A stretch of DNA of 64,000 bases from Entoloma clypeatum. Taxonomy: Eukaryota; Basidiomycota; Agaricomycetes; Agaricales; Entolomataceae. The notes under the pieces are model-generated. The model was not told the origin of the DNA, ran no database searches, and was given only the letters and a program-made list of their open reading frames with translations. Below, piece by piece: positions 10,680 to 21,824 of the stretch (position 1 is the stretch's first letter; every line of letters starts with the position of its first letter). Location: positions 1,922,001-1,986,000 of the forward strand of contig OY751491.1 in the NCBI GenBank assembly GCA_963565915.1, written 5' to 3'. Position numbers and translations under genes: made by a program.

Positions 10680-11060
10680 CTTTCCCCCCCAATGGCCGCC
10701 CCTCGTGCACAATGGCGTCGACTAACACACAACGGCCCCCTCTAATGCCTAACAGCCTCCTTTGCACCCAATGGCCCCCTCTAACACCCAACAGCCTCCT
10801 CTAACACCCAACGGCCTCCTCTAATGCCCAACGGCCGCCTTGCGTCCCCAACACTGTCGACTCACACCCAGCACCCTTCCTTCGCGCGCACTGGCTGCCC
10901 CTCATGCCCAACGGCCCCCCCTCTATCGCCCAATGGCCGCCTCGCCTTCCCAACGCTGTCGACTCATGCCCACTGGCCCCTTTCACGCTGTACGGCACGG
11001 CACACCTGCCACGACATGTACCCAACAGCCCCCTTTTGCGCCCAATGGCGTTGACTGATG
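10680..11060. repeat. CCCAACGGC minisatellite in H1
   Basis: Imperfect units of about 20 bp built on TGCCCAACGGCC and CCTCTAAT. The same motif fills 23840-24490 and 48700-49325, and occurs reversed at 36540-36700 and 41340-41530. The open frames here are repeat artefacts. Confidence 0.8.
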
Positions 11061-11650
11061 CACAAGAGCAGATGGGGGTGGGCTGAGGCCACGGAGGACC
11101 AATGAAGGAGGTACGACGCGTATGCGCAGCATTGGGCTGTGCATGTGTGTCCTTAATGTTGTTTTAACATGTAATATATTGGTTTAAACTGGTCTAAACC
11201 AGTTCGGTCTCACTTTTTTGAGGTGAGAGGGACCAATGCACCGGTCTTGCATCGGTCTGGTTCATTTTTTTCAGAATCATGTGAACCGAAAAATTGGTCT
11301 CGGTCTCGGTCTCAATATTTTGAGGGTCAAAAACTGGACCGAACCGGACCTTTAAACACTAGCTGATATTCTGCATCGGCAAATGTACATTTGTCTCCAC
11401 ACACTCTCTGACCTCCCCATTTCCCCCACTCAAGAGAAAAAACAGATCCTCAAGAAGTACACCAGCAACTTAGCCATCAAAAACTGTTGCATCCGGTTAA
11501 CTATCCAAGGCCTCAATTTCACCACTAGGGTCAACGAAGAGTTGATCAAGAACTGGGATGTCAAGTCCAATCCTTGCTGGACCAACCCTGACAACAACAA
11601 CAGATGGGGACAGTGACTCTGTGAGGACACAGAGCTTAGGGAGAGGGACA

Positions 11651-11992
11651 TGTTACGGACTATACACTATGCTAACGACATTGTCATTCTTTTTACTCAT
11701 CGGCCTGACCCGGCCCCCTCTTACTTATCTGCTATGACTCTACATCTCCCTTTAGATACTTTGCTCCCATGCTGACTCGTGTTCCACAGTAGTATTACTC
11801 AGTCCGCAGTTGCCTTACTCATGCCCACTGCCTCCACAGTACTGACTCACCTCGCTACCACATCATAGTCAGTACTATATAAACCCTGGTACAATAGTCC
11901 TATTCCTTAGATTTAGCAATCACATTGCTCTTCGCCTTTCCACTTCCTGCATCCTCTGCCTGAACCTTGGAATGGTTTGTTAAAGCATAACA
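11651..11992 (+). repeat. 3' LTR of element G (342 bp)
   Basis: TGTTACGGAC...AAAGCATAACA. It contains TATATAAACC and, downstream, AGATTTAGCAA, the predicted RNA start that complements the family's primer-binding site. Confidence 0.85.
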
Positions 11993-12590
11993 CATGATTT
12001 GCAATAGTGTTTGACAAAATCTCGTGTTCTGGGCCAGGTGTAATTGCATTGAATGAGACTGAGTGTCTTGTTCTGACCTGGGTGTCCAGCAAGCATATGA
12101 TCATGCTTGTGCTGTAGGACTCGGAGTTGGAGGTCATCAGAGTTGGAACATATATCTGATTGTCATGTTGGAGGAAACCATTGGGGTCAAGAGACCAGCG
12201 GGGTTTAGGATCTTTGGAAAGAGTGTTATAAAGAGTGTCAGAAGGGAGTGCTATGAGTATGTTGTGGTGGAGCTTCTCCGTGTCCATGATAATGGTTGCA
12301 CAGAGGACAGGCTCAAGGAGTCGGGTCGCATGAACTGAAGCAGAGAGCTGTTCTTGCAAAAAGACTGGTCAGAGGTTGGTCAGATTGATGTTGACGTAGT
12401 CGCTATTTCCCCATTTAGGGTAGACATCCCAATGTCTAGTTAGAGAGTTGGGTTTAGTTCCAAATTGGCTGGGGCAGAATCGGATGACAAGGTTGAACTG
12501 AGAAAGGTATTTCGACTATCGGACTTGTCGGCTTGAAAGGACTTTGGTGGTGGCAAAATACTCAAGATTTTTGTGGTCCGTAACCACTAG
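11993..12590 (-). pseudogene. RNase H to integrase fragment of an element D relative
   Basis: The minus strand reads HKNLEYFATTKVLSS, then QFNLVIRFCP, WDVYPKWGNSDY, QEQLSASVHATRL and ITPGPEHEILSNTIANH, matching the RNase H to integrase linker of element D (18015-18800). Frames are broken. It is cut on the left by the insertion of G and ends near 12590 against unrelated AT-rich repeats. Confidence 0.75.
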
Positions 12591-12744
12591 TATGTACCAT
12601 TCTAATCATTAGTACAGGGCTTTAGTCCTAGCAAAATAGTTATAATAACCACTGATTATTATGATATGATAGATTGTATTCTATATGATGCTTTATCATT
12701 TGAAAATACTTATCATACTTATCATATTCCCTATCATTAGTTTT

Positions 12745-13018
12745 AAATCATCATAAAACCATCATTAGAGTGAATTTTCTTTATTAGAATAGTTATCATT
12801 CAATTGAATACATCATGAAACTATCATTAGACAGCACCTCTCATTATAATACATTATAAAACTATCATTAAACTGCACTTTTCATTAAAATAGCTATCAT
12901 TGAATAGAATATATCATTAGACTGTGCTTTTCATTAGAATAGTCATCATTTGATTAGAATACATCATAAAGCTATCATTAGACTGCACTTTTCATTAGAA
13001 TAGTTATCATTTGATAGG
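12745..13018. repeat. AT-rich tandem repeat, unit about 60 bp
   Basis: About five imperfect copies of a unit containing TATCATTAGACTGCAC, TTTTCATTAGAATAG and ATCATTTGAT. No coding potential. It abuts the outer end of element D's 3' LTR. Confidence 0.75.
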
Positions 13019-13261
13019 TGTTAAGTAGGTGAAACATCGGAGCTTCATCGGAGTCCATTGGAGGTCGGACGTAGGACTGAGACTGGAGCAGAACTCCAGA
13101 AGTGCGGAGGAATGACGAAGAGAAGGGATGTGGCTTCAATGTATGTGTTGCGCCGCCATTTGTTGGGTAAGGTGTCCCAATTTCAGGAGGTCAGAGGAGA
13201 GGTCGGAGGAGAGATCTCAGTGAGGGACACGCTGATGTGGAAATGATTGGACGATGTTGGA

Positions 13262-13806
13262 GTTGTGACTCAGACACACACAAGACAAAATGCAAACTTT
13301 GGCCTCTGCAAATGATAATAAGAAAGGGTTTGTAAAATAAAATTTTGTGAACAAGACTTTGGCTGCACAAAAAGAAAACCTTTCTTTGCACCAAAAAATA
13401 ATGCAATACTTTGAATTGGCTATAATATTCTGAAAGAATTTGGCATCTAAGTAACAAGATATTTTGCTGATGGGAAAAAACATATTTCTCTGGACAAAAG
13501 TTGAAAGAGAAAGTAATGGGAAATTTGTATTTTTCACATTTCATTTAGGCATTAAGAATGTTTTGGTTTTGCATTTGCCATGTGTTCTGCCAAATGATTA
13601 TTTTGTCAATTGTTTTCAAAACATATTTTGCATGTGCCAAATCAAATGTTTTCAAATTTCGCATGTGCCAAAGTTTGCATTATTTTTCGGTGCAAAGAAA
13701 GATTTTCTTTTTGTGCAGCCAAAGTCTTGTTCACAAAATTTTACTTTACAAACCCTTTCTCATTATCATTTGCAGAGGCCACAGTTTGCATTGTGTCTCG
13801 TGACAG
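13262..13806. repeat. Foldback (inverted-repeat) element
   Basis: Arms of about 140 bp (13262-13420 and 13667-13806) are near-perfect inverted copies; for example AAGACTTTGGCTGCACAAAA pairs with TTTTGTGCAGCCAAAGTCTT. The spacer is about 245 bp. No transposase is present. Confidence 0.8.
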
Positions 13807-14159
13807 TACTGAGCTCATTGAAGGGTAACGATGGAGGAAGAGCAGAAGATGATGATGTCATTGGCATATTATATCACAGCGAGAATCTCTGGCATGAACT
13901 GAGAGTAGAGGAGTGAACTTGGTTGATATTTGAACTGAGGAACTACAGGTATGGTATGAGCTTAAATATCAAAATGTGATTACTTTACGGAGATGATCGG
14001 AGTAGGTCCAGAGTTGTGGCGTAAGTTGCCAGCGACTGTATCAAACATCGGAGATGTCGGTCCATGGACCATGTGGAAAAGGTGATGCATAAGTAAACAG
14101 GAATATGGATATGAAATACATAAAGGCATGGAGTTATGAACTAGAGTGCTGACTTCGTC

Positions 14160-15890
14160 AGCCAAACCCTTGCTTGGGAGTAGTCAGAGTCCATTTATTC
14201 AGGTAGGTATTGTACATCAGTTGGCATAACAGTCAGTAATCAGGGCATAGAGGTAATCTTTTGGAGGGCTTGTAAGTAATGGTTCAAATGTTCATGCCTC
14301 AGCATTCTTCATTTGGAAGGTGTAACAGGAAATGGTTCAGTTAGGACACAAATGGATTTTGATATTTGCATTGAAGCTGTTGATGGATATCAAATAACAG
14401 CGAGATAGAGTAAAGGTTATGTGGACAAAAGCTCCTTTAAGCTCATTTTCATAATTTAGGGGTTTGATCAAGTTACCAATCGACGTTGTATGTGGGGAGA
14501 GGTATGATGGTATGTGTTTCTTTCCTACAAGGTTATCCCATTCTTAATTGCATCATCAAATTTACAAGGCAATTTCATCAGCGACCAATCATGTAAAAGA
14601 CAGATTCAATTTGAATGAAAGATAGGGAGCCACCTGCACGTGCCAGAGACCCATACAATACCTTTATCTGCTAAACCTGTACCTGCCACAGGTGCAGGTA
14701 ATAACCATGGTATGTCAGCTAACACCGCAGGTCCATACACCATGGTATAACCCTGCAGGTATACACCCAAAAACGGGTGACGATGAGGCTGAATGCTCAA
14801 GTCAACGTTCTGGCACTCATTTGTGCCCCTTGCAGCATCAAAACACACCGTTTCCAGTGGTATAGCATAATGCATGCATGAATTCCCCACCTCCTGGCTC
14901 ACTATTGCCCATTGCAGCACAAAAACACACCGTTTCTGGTGGTATAACAAAATATGTGGCATCCAACCAGCAAAACAGCGAATATGCGTTGTGTGACTAT
15001 TTCCAATTCCAGCTTAATGTCGGACGCAAAGCCGCAAGTGATCAGGGTGTAGTGGGGTGGGAGGGCTGGAGATAAGGGTGGTGATAGATGCAGAAGAGAG
15101 GTAGGATGTACACAATCATCTGTAAATCACAGAAAGATGGACAGACAGCCCCGAAGGTTGAATGAAGTTCATAAGATAATAGAATTGGGGTGGACATACC
15201 TAAGTTTTAACATGTTGAAACCCCAGTGGGCCGGGGCTATTGCCTTGAATGCAGTAGCAGTAAGACGGTGGACGAACAAGACGAATGGACCGTGGTCATG
15301 TGACCATTCGCGTCGAATCACAACTTGTTTTAATGACGCCTGCCTAAGCCCCACCCCTCAAGCTTTTGCTAAACCTGAATCAATGATCATGCGGCATCCA
15401 GCTGCACTATCGAGAACAGCATCAACATCGACTATGGGTGCAACTGGCGGGGGATTGAAGCCAGAGGGGTGACTGGTAGGGTACGGACACTGGAGGGGCA
15501 TTCATGTAATGCCCCAAAATATGTATCTTACTTTGATTGAACGGGGACGGCACCTTTCATGTCGTCTTATCTTCTGTTTAGGTACTTAGGATGTCATTTC
15601 GACATCTTGAATGGCAGTTATGCAGAATTACTGAAAGAAGACAAAAGGCTTCAAAAATTAGACCAAGAAAACAAAGAGAGTTACAACACTTTTATACAGC
15701 AAATAACATATACTGTTACTCCGAACAGAGGGCGCCTGCGGGGGGGAGGGGAGGTCTTTCAAAAAAGTGCACCTGGAAAAGCACCTGCAGGGAAATAATG
15801 CTCAAGATACACGGATCAAGCAGGGAGAGTGTGAGAAAAAATATTTGTAATTATGGGGTCCCAATGCACCCTTGCAAGCAAGGGAATATG
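14160..15890. other. Unassigned sequence inside the element D LTR
   Basis: No gene recognised. It contains ACCATGGTAT motifs near 14700-14750 and a direct duplication of about 55 bp, GCAGCA...AAACACACCGTTTC at 14830 and 14915, spaced about 85 bp. Short open frames here look random. Confidence 0.5.
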
Positions 15891-15969
15891 AAATGATGCA
15901 GAGGTAATGGATGTCCGGAATATCAGAGGACAATCGGAGTAGATCGGAGACTCAGAGACAGATATAACA

Positions 15970-15985
15970 GTATTCCCCTCTTAGA
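15970..15985 (-). promoter_or_regulatory. Polypurine tract of element D
   Basis: The minus strand reads TCTAAGAGGGGAATAC directly before the LTR start TGTTATATC. Confidence 0.7.
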
Positions 15986-16087
15986 CATGACACCCATGGA
16001 AGACTGTGAGAAAACAAACAAGGTCATGTGGTCTCAGTTATTTAACAGAGATGAGCAGCCCAAGGTTTTCTTCCAGTTACCACCAAC

Positions 16088-16943
16088 ATGCCTCAAAACT
16101 CGAACACACAATCCACACGCTCCAGCACCAACCTGGACGACTCCAAAGAGGAGCTCCTGCACCATTTGGTGCAGATACATAAGGAGAAGGAGGAGGCGGA
16201 GGCAAGGAGGAAAGTGGAGGCTGAGAGGAGGGTGAAGGAGGTGGAGGCAAAAGAGAGGGCAGAGGCGGAGGCGAAGGTGGAGGCGGAGAAGAAGAGGGCA
16301 AAGAAGGCAGGAAAGCAGAGGGCGGAGAGCGGAGCGGAGGAGTTGGAGGTCCGGGGGGAGGCATGTCAGGCCTGTGCGCAGGCCAAGGTGGAATGCAAGT
16401 GGGTGCTGTGAGTACCCACTTCTCCATCTTCTTTTCTTTACTGACAATCTCCTTAGGCAGGGGAAAGACACCATGTGCCAATGGTGCAAAGACGGCAAAC
16501 AGGTTTGCCTGAAGGCCAGCGAGACGTGGGTGAAGCGAAAATGGGGAAAGATGGAGGAGGCCATTGCAGAGGTTGCAGGTCCAAGCGGGGCAAAAGTCTG
16601 CTGTGGGGCAGGAGTCGCAGAGGCTCTGGTGGAGAAGGAGGAGCGGTCGGCGATGGTTGGTTGTGTGCTGCTCTGGCAGCTGCAAATACTAAACAACCAC
16701 CTCGCCTACCAGAACTTCTTGCTGGAGGCGGTGGCTCCAGAGTCGGAGCCAGAGGACAGAGAAGAGGAAGAGGATGAGGAAAAGGATGAGGGGGAGGATG
16801 AGGAAAAGGATGAGGAGGAGGATGAGGAGCTGGTGGATGGGGAGCTTGCAGAACTGCAAGCAGAGAAAGAGGAGGCAGTGGGAGAGCTGGAGGGTGAGTC
16901 GGAGGATGATGGTCCGCTGGCCAAAAAGGCCAAGACCCAGTAG
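16088..16943 (+). CDS. Antisense accessory gene of element D: coiled-coil, zinc-cluster-like acidic protein
   Basis: Two exons, 16088-16407 and 16457-16943, joined over a 49-nt GTGAGT...TTAG intron in phase 2, encode an intact 268-residue protein. Residues of about 20-85 form a charged coiled coil rich in E, A, K and R. Around the splice site six cysteines fit CX2CX6CX10CX2CX6C (CQACAQAKVEC, then CQWCKDGKQVC), the spacing of the fungal Zn(II)2Cys6 cluster. A helical middle follows, then a run of E and D and the tail PLAKKAKTQ, a possible nuclear signal. It starts 119 bp from D's 3' LTR and converges on pol. Element C has the same gene in the same place. It is intact although D's pol is full of stops. 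DNA or RNA binding is inferred. The upstream GGTCATGTGG may be a decayed CACGTG. Confidence 0.75.
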
Positions 16944-17004
16944 CCCCGCCCCCCTCTAATAATTTTTATTTTTTTGCAATATACAGTATATATCCTGCAA
17001 GATT

Positions 17005-20000
17005 CTATAGGTGTGATAAGGGGCCTGGTTTCTCTGGATATGCGGAGTGGAAATCCACGACTAAGTCTGTCACATGTTCAAGTTCTGTGGCGGGTAGCCA
17101 GGACTGTTTCTCATCAGTTTCTTCATAGCCTAGCCAACAGACTAGGTAGAGCAATTTGCAAGAACAACGCTGGTCCAATTTGGTGTCAAGGATTTCTGCG
17201 ATTTCATATTCCACTTCTCCTTCAACGTCAATCGGAGGAGACAGAGTTACTGTCTGGTTCAGAATGATGTTTGGAACAGATGGCTCCAGCATGGAGATGT
17301 GGAAAACAGGATGAACACCACATATGGTGTCCGGAAGTTGGAGGGTGTAAGAGTGTGTACCATTCCTGGCAAGGATGTCAAAGGGGCCAAGGTACTTTTC
17401 AGACAGCTTTTTGGAGGGTTGTGTAGTGCGGAAAAACTTGGCCTTTACAAACACCTGCTGTTCTACTTCAAGTGGAGGAGGTGGAGCATGCCGGAGATCA
17501 GCAGGGCTTTGATAGTGTCGTTGAGCTTCCAGGATTGTAGATTTGAGCTCTTGGTGAAGCTCATCCAGGTCTACAACAAATTGTTGGGCATGGGCAGATG
17601 CAAGGTCATGCTCCAAATGGACGGAGAGGTTTGGATGATAACCTTTATTGGCAAAGAAGGGTGAGATCCTGGTCATACCACTCGGAGCATTGTTGTATGC
17701 GAACTCCGCAAGCAGAAGTAGCTCAGACCAGTTGTCCTGCTGATAGTTGCAGAAAATGTGGAGGTACTGTTCCAAGGTTTGGTTGGTACATTCAGTTTGA
17801 CTGTCACCTTCAGGATGATAGCCAGAGGTGAAGTGCAGAGTCATGTTGAGGGCTTTTCTGAGGGAGTGGAAAAAGCGGGAGCTGAACTCTGGGCCTTGGT
17901 CGGAGGTGACATGTTCTGGTACTCCATGCTTGGAGAACACATGCAAGATAAACAAGATGGCTAGATCTTTGGAGGTGCAGTGGATCATAGTCAGAACAAA
18001 AATGCTTTGTTTTGTCATTCAGTCAACAATAACCAGGATTGCATCAAAACCACCAGAGGTTGGAAGTGTCTCAATGAAGTCCATGGATATGGAGTTCCAA
18101 GGAAGGTTTGGAACTGGGAGTTGTTTGAGCATACCATAGGGCTTGTGGCGTTGAGGTTTAGAGCGCATGCAAGTGGTGCAGGATTTGCAGTACTTTTTGA
18201 CAAAGTCTCGAACACCAGGCCAAGTATAATCTCGTTGAATGAGACTAACTGTCTTGTTCTGTCCAGGGTGTTCAGAGAGAATATGGTCGTGCTTGTTGCA
18301 GAGGATGTGGAGTTGGGGACATAGATGCAACCACTATGACGGAGGAAACTGTTGGAGTCTACAGACCAGTGTGGTTTGGGCTCCTTGAGATGGTCGGCAA
18401 ATATTGGGTCGGATGGGAGTGAATGGAGGATGTCGGAATGTAGCTGTTCCATGTCCATGATAACTGTGGCGTGGAGAATGGGGGTGAACAACTCCATAGC
18501 TCAGAGAGATGCAGACAGCTGTTCTTGGGAAAAGACTGGTCGGAAGTTGCTTGGATTTACCGACACATAGTCGCTATTCCCCTCTTTGGGATAGACATCC
18601 CATCGTCTAGTCAAAGAGTCCGGCTTGGTAGCGAGACGTCTGGGGCAGAAGCAAATCAAGAGGTTGAACTGAGAGAGGAACTCAGACCACCGGGCCTATC
18701 GGTGAGTAAGAACCATTGTAGTGACAAAGTACTCCAGGTTCTTGTGGTCCGTGACAATGTTGATCAGAGTAGCGGAGCAGCAGAGCCTTCAAGGTAATGT
18801 CACCATACCGTGAATGCTTCATGGATAGCAAGTAACTCCTTGTCGTGCATGTCATAGTTGAGTTCTGGGGTGGTGAAGGTGTGGGAGTGGAACACTACTG
18901 GGTGTATCTCCTCATCGGAGGTCTGGATGGACAAAATAGCACCAAGTGCATAGTCAGAGGCATCCGTATCAATGATAATAGGTCAATCAGGAATCCAATG
19001 AGTGAGGACTGGTGCTTTGGTAAAAGCGAGTTTCAACTCATTGAACACACTCCATGCGGAGTCAGAGAAATAGAACAGAGTACCCTTGCGGGTGAGTTGG
19101 GTGAGCGGAACAACAATGTCCGAATAACCATGAATGAAGTGTCGATAGAAATTTGCAAATCCAAAAGGAAAGGCTGTACGTCCTTCACTTTTCGAGGTTC
19201 AGGCCACTCTTGGATGGTCTTCACCTTGGTTTTGGACATGCGGAGACTGGAGGGAGAAAGGATGAAACCAAGATAATCAACTGTGTCGACAGAAAATTCA
19301 CACTTGTTGGAGCGGACGTAAAGTCCATTCTTGCAGAGACATTGGAGAACTTCCTTGATATTGTCGGGGTGCTTGGTGGGGTTGTCGGAGTAAATGAGAA
19401 TGTCGTCGGGGTAGACCACCACTGTAACATTGAGGAGGTCACTGAAGATATCATTCACAAATTGCTGAAAAGTGGCAGGGGCATTGGAAAGTCCAAAAGG
19501 CATAACAAGCCATTCAAATGATCTGTAACAAGTGCAGAAAGTGGTTTTCCATTCATCTCCATTGGCAATGTGGACAAGATGATATGCATGCTGGAGGTTG
19601 AGAGTGGTGTAAATGTGTGCTTTTCCGGCAGTGGAAAGGAGGTCGGAGATGAGTGGAAGTGGGTAACAATCCTTCTTGGTAACTTTGTTCAGGCCCCAAT
19701 AGTCGATGCACAGGTGGAGGGAACTGTCCTTCTTTCAGACAAAGAGGACCAGAGCACCATGTAGAGAGCGAGAGGGGCGAATGAAACCAATGGCCAAATG
19801 TTCGTCTATGAAGTTTCACAGGGAAGATAGTTTGGATTGTGAAATGGAGTACATAGGGCCAATAGGAGGAGTCGATCCGTTTTCTAACTCAATGCAGAGG
19901 TCATACAGATGATGCGGAGCGAGGGTGTCTGCTTTTGTCTTGCTAAAAACACCAGCAAAATCATGATAATCCTCTGGGATATAGGAGAGGTCCGGAGGTT

Positions 20001-20693
20001 CCTCAGACATGGAAGCAGATTGGGCAGAGATCATGTGGTTGGAGAGGTGAATTCAGAAAGATTGGGCACCCAGAAGTTTGCAAGCTCGCACAAATGCGGC
20101 TGCATTCATCAATGCAATATTCGGAACAACGACTGGAGTTGCAGTGGTGTGCCGGAGTCAGAGGTTGGAGTATTGGGAGAGGTCTGCAGAGGTAGCGGAG
20201 CTGACCTGGCAGAAGACATCAAGGTTGGAGACTTCTTCAAGAGATGTGGACAGAAAGTAATACTGCCCAATACCCAGTCAATCATAGGATTGTAGTGGGT
20301 GAGCCAGTTGTATCCAAGAACCATAGAACAGGAGGAATCAAGTGGAGTCACGTAGGCTATAATGGCCATATATTCACTGGAGGAAAAATATACAGGGAGA
20401 TCAACTGCCTGAGTAATGACGGAGTTGGACGTTCCGTCAAATAATTTAAGTTCAATCGGAGGTATGGAGGTGAAAGGGAGTTTATAGGATGAAGCATAAT
20501 GGGAGTCAATAAAGCAATGAATAGAGCTGGAGTCCACAAGGGCGGCTATCGGAGAAGAATCAGAGATAAGTGGAGATGTAAGTCGGACACGGAGGGAATT
20601 GGGATCAGAAAGAGCGGAAGCGTTGAGTAGAGCGGTAGTACGGATGGGTTCAACGCAGTCCTCAGGCCATACAGAGTCCTGTGGACTGCCCAC
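17005..20693 (-). pseudogene. Pol of element D (protease, RT, RNase H, integrase, chromodomain)
   Basis: In order from 20693 leftward: protease ([13 protein letters not shown], with DSS instead of [14 protein letters not shown]), RT entry (IPEDYHDFAGVFSK), RT with VVVYPDDILIYS (Pro in the xDD box), RNase H, integrase zinc-finger region (EHPGQNKTVSLIQRDYTWPG), core (TSDQGPEFSSRFF, YHPEGDSQTECTNQTLEQY) and chromodomain (EYEIAEILDTKL, WLGYEETDEKQSWLPATEL). Stops near 19815 and 19737 and several frameshifts break it, while the last third (17005-18018) is one open frame of 337 residues. It will not retrotranspose by itself. Confidence 0.9.
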
Positions 20694-21045
20694 AAATTTT
20701 TTGTTTCATCCATAGTCTTGGCTTGGGCAGTGCACATCTTAGCCTTGGAGGTGGAGGACAAAGACTTCAGGCAATCTTTTGCAACGTGTCCTGCTTTGCC
20801 GCAAAACATACAGAGGTTGTTGCCAAAACAGTGTTTGCATTCCTCTGGAGTTAGTTTTCCGTCTTTTCTGAGTTTGTCAGAGATGTCGGATTTGGGAGTG
20901 GAGGAAGGCTTCGACTGTTGCCCTGGTTTATGTCTGCAGTTTGGCTTTGGAGTTTTTATCAGAGTTTGCGGAGGGAGTTTTAGCTTCGGATTTGTCAGAT
21001 TTGGATGCAGACTTGTCGGAGCAGGGTTTCTCATGCTGACGTTCC
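20546..21045 (-). pseudogene. C-terminal Gag of element D
   Basis: It contains one zinc knuckle (CMFCGKAGHVAKDC) after KLTPEECKHCFGNNL. The open frame extends to 21112 only because it reads into the neighbouring LTR. The N-terminal capsid part is missing. Confidence 0.75.
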
Positions 21046-21418
21046 TGTTATGCTTAACAAACCGTTCCAAGGTTTGGGCAGAGTATGCAGGAAGTGGAAA
21101 GGCGAAGAGCAATGTGATTGCTAAATCTAAGGAATCTACTCTAGTACAAGGGGTTTATATAGGTACTGACTATAGGCGGTAGCGGATGAGTCAGTACTGT
21201 GGAAGGCAGTGCACATGAGTAAGGTGACTGCAGAAGGCTATGTACAATGAGTCATACATACTGCGGAGCTGAGTAAAGCTACTGTGGAATGAGTCAGAGT
21301 GGCAGCGAAGGGGATGAAAATAGATGTTGCAACATAATGTATTCGTAAGAGGGCGCCAAGTTGGGCCAATAAGTAAAAGTGATGACGACAACGTCCGCAT
21401 ACCATAGAACCCATAACA
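21046..21418 (-). repeat. 3' LTR of element B
   Basis: Plus strand TGTTATGCTTAAC...CCCATAACA. It carries TTTATATAGG and ATTGCTAAATCT like the other family LTRs. Purine-rich AGGAGGGGAACA precedes it in element sense. Confidence 0.85.
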
Positions 21419-21452
21419 TGTTCCCCTCCTCAAGCTCTGTGTCCTCACAGAG

Positions 21453-21824
21453 TCATTGTCCCCATCCCTCGTTGTTGCTGGGATCAGACCAGTTCAGACT
21501 CTCCTTGAGGCTCCAATCATATATTAACTCCTCGTTGATGGCAATGGCAAGCTCGAGGCCTTTGATAGCCAGCTGAATACATCGATTTTTGATGATGAGG
21601 GTGCTGGTGTAATTTCTGAGAATTTGTTTCTCCTCAGGACTTGGGGCGACGGGGAGGTTGGATAGTGAGTGAAGCCGGATATGCATCTGGCGATGAAGGA
21701 GATCGGCAAGGGAAGTTTCAAGGGCATGGATTTGGTCTCTCATGGAGAGTGCTTCGTTCATGAGGGCGGCGATGGCGGGGTTGATGTCGGTGGTGGAAGT
21801 GGAGGTAGCGGTGGTGTTAGACAT
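21453..21824 (-). CDS. Small 3' ORF of element B (123 aa, unknown function)
   Basis: An intact ORF (MSNTTATSTSTTDINPAIAA to NNEGWGQ) lies between the pol C-terminus and the 3' LTR, in sense orientation. A Thr/Ser-rich start is followed by a helical region (ALMNEALSMRDQIHALET, then ILRNYTSTLIIKNRCIQLAI). There is no cysteine cluster or membrane segment. Element G has a homologue in the same place (9018-11616). I do not recognise the family. Conservation of frame and stop in two copies suggests that it was a real gene of this retroelement family. Confidence 0.65.
   Translation of the reverse strand: MSNTTATSTSTTDINPAIAALMNEALSMRDQIHALETSLADLLHRQMHIRLHSLSNLPVAPSPEEKQILRNYTSTLIIKNRCIQLAIKGLELAIAINEELIYDWSLKESLNWSDPSNNEGWGQ

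Larger units (their letters stand above)
9151..11361. mobile_element. Non-autonomous hAT-type element H1 (2211 bp)
   Basis: The ends are TAGTGTTTCAAGG and TTTAAACACTA, flanked by the perfect 8-bp duplication GCTGATAT (9143-9150 and 11362-11369). The interior has no transposase: it is AT-rich, with a GC-rich minisatellite at 10680-11060. About 1.1 kb of the interior resembles that of H2 (22780-23760). An 8-bp duplication with TAGTG ends is typical of hAT. Confidence 0.85.
9018..11616 (+). pseudogene. Small 3' ORF of element G, split by H1
   Basis: The first part begins at the ATG at 9018 (MSNTAASSSSS), then shifts frame into TDLNPAITTLIDESLSMKDQ and reaches LADI before H1 starts. After H1, HRQMYICLHTLSDLPISPTQ runs to RWGQ and the stop at 11614-11616. 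It is homologous to the intact 123-residue ORF at 21453-21824 in element B. The function is unknown; it is short, helical and lacks cysteines. Confidence 0.75.
8281..11992 (+). mobile_element. Gypsy element G (family of A and B), 3' part
   Basis: Integrase C-terminus (8281-8900), a small 3' ORF (9018-11616, split by hAT element H1), purine-rich tract (11634-11650) and 3' LTR (11651-11992). It gives the empty-site sequence for hAT insertion H2 in element B. The flank after the LTR is minus-strand element D-like pol, so G inserted into an older gypsy copy. Confidence 0.85.
13019..15969 (-). repeat. 3' LTR of element D with internal insertions
   Basis: The outer end is TGTTAAGTAGG at 13019 and the inner end GATATAACA at 15969, next to a purine tract. 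Blocks such as TGTGTTGCGCCGCCA and TGAACTGAGGAACTAC match the element E LTRs. The LTR is stretched to nearly 3 kb by a foldback element and by unassigned sequence. Confidence 0.55.
13019..21045 (-). mobile_element. Gypsy element D (decayed, 5' end missing)
   Basis: Minus-strand chromovirus close to element C: interrupted 3' LTR (13019-15969), polypurine tract (15970-15985), antisense zinc-cluster-like gene (16088-16943), pol (17005-20693) and Gag with a zinc knuckle (20546-21045). The 5' end is cut by element B's 3' LTR. Confidence 0.85.

Noticed and set aside
12745..13018. Possible CRISPR-like array
   Set aside because: Units are imperfect, AT-rich and without constant spacers; the genome is eukaryotic.
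13191..13916. Phe/Lys/Cys-rich ORFs on both strands
   Set aside because: Products of the foldback element arms, mirrored in both directions.
16034..16696. Minus-strand ORFs opposite the zinc-cluster-like gene
   Set aside because: Mirror of the purine-rich coding strand; the plus-strand gene has a splice-consistent frame and a cysteine pattern.
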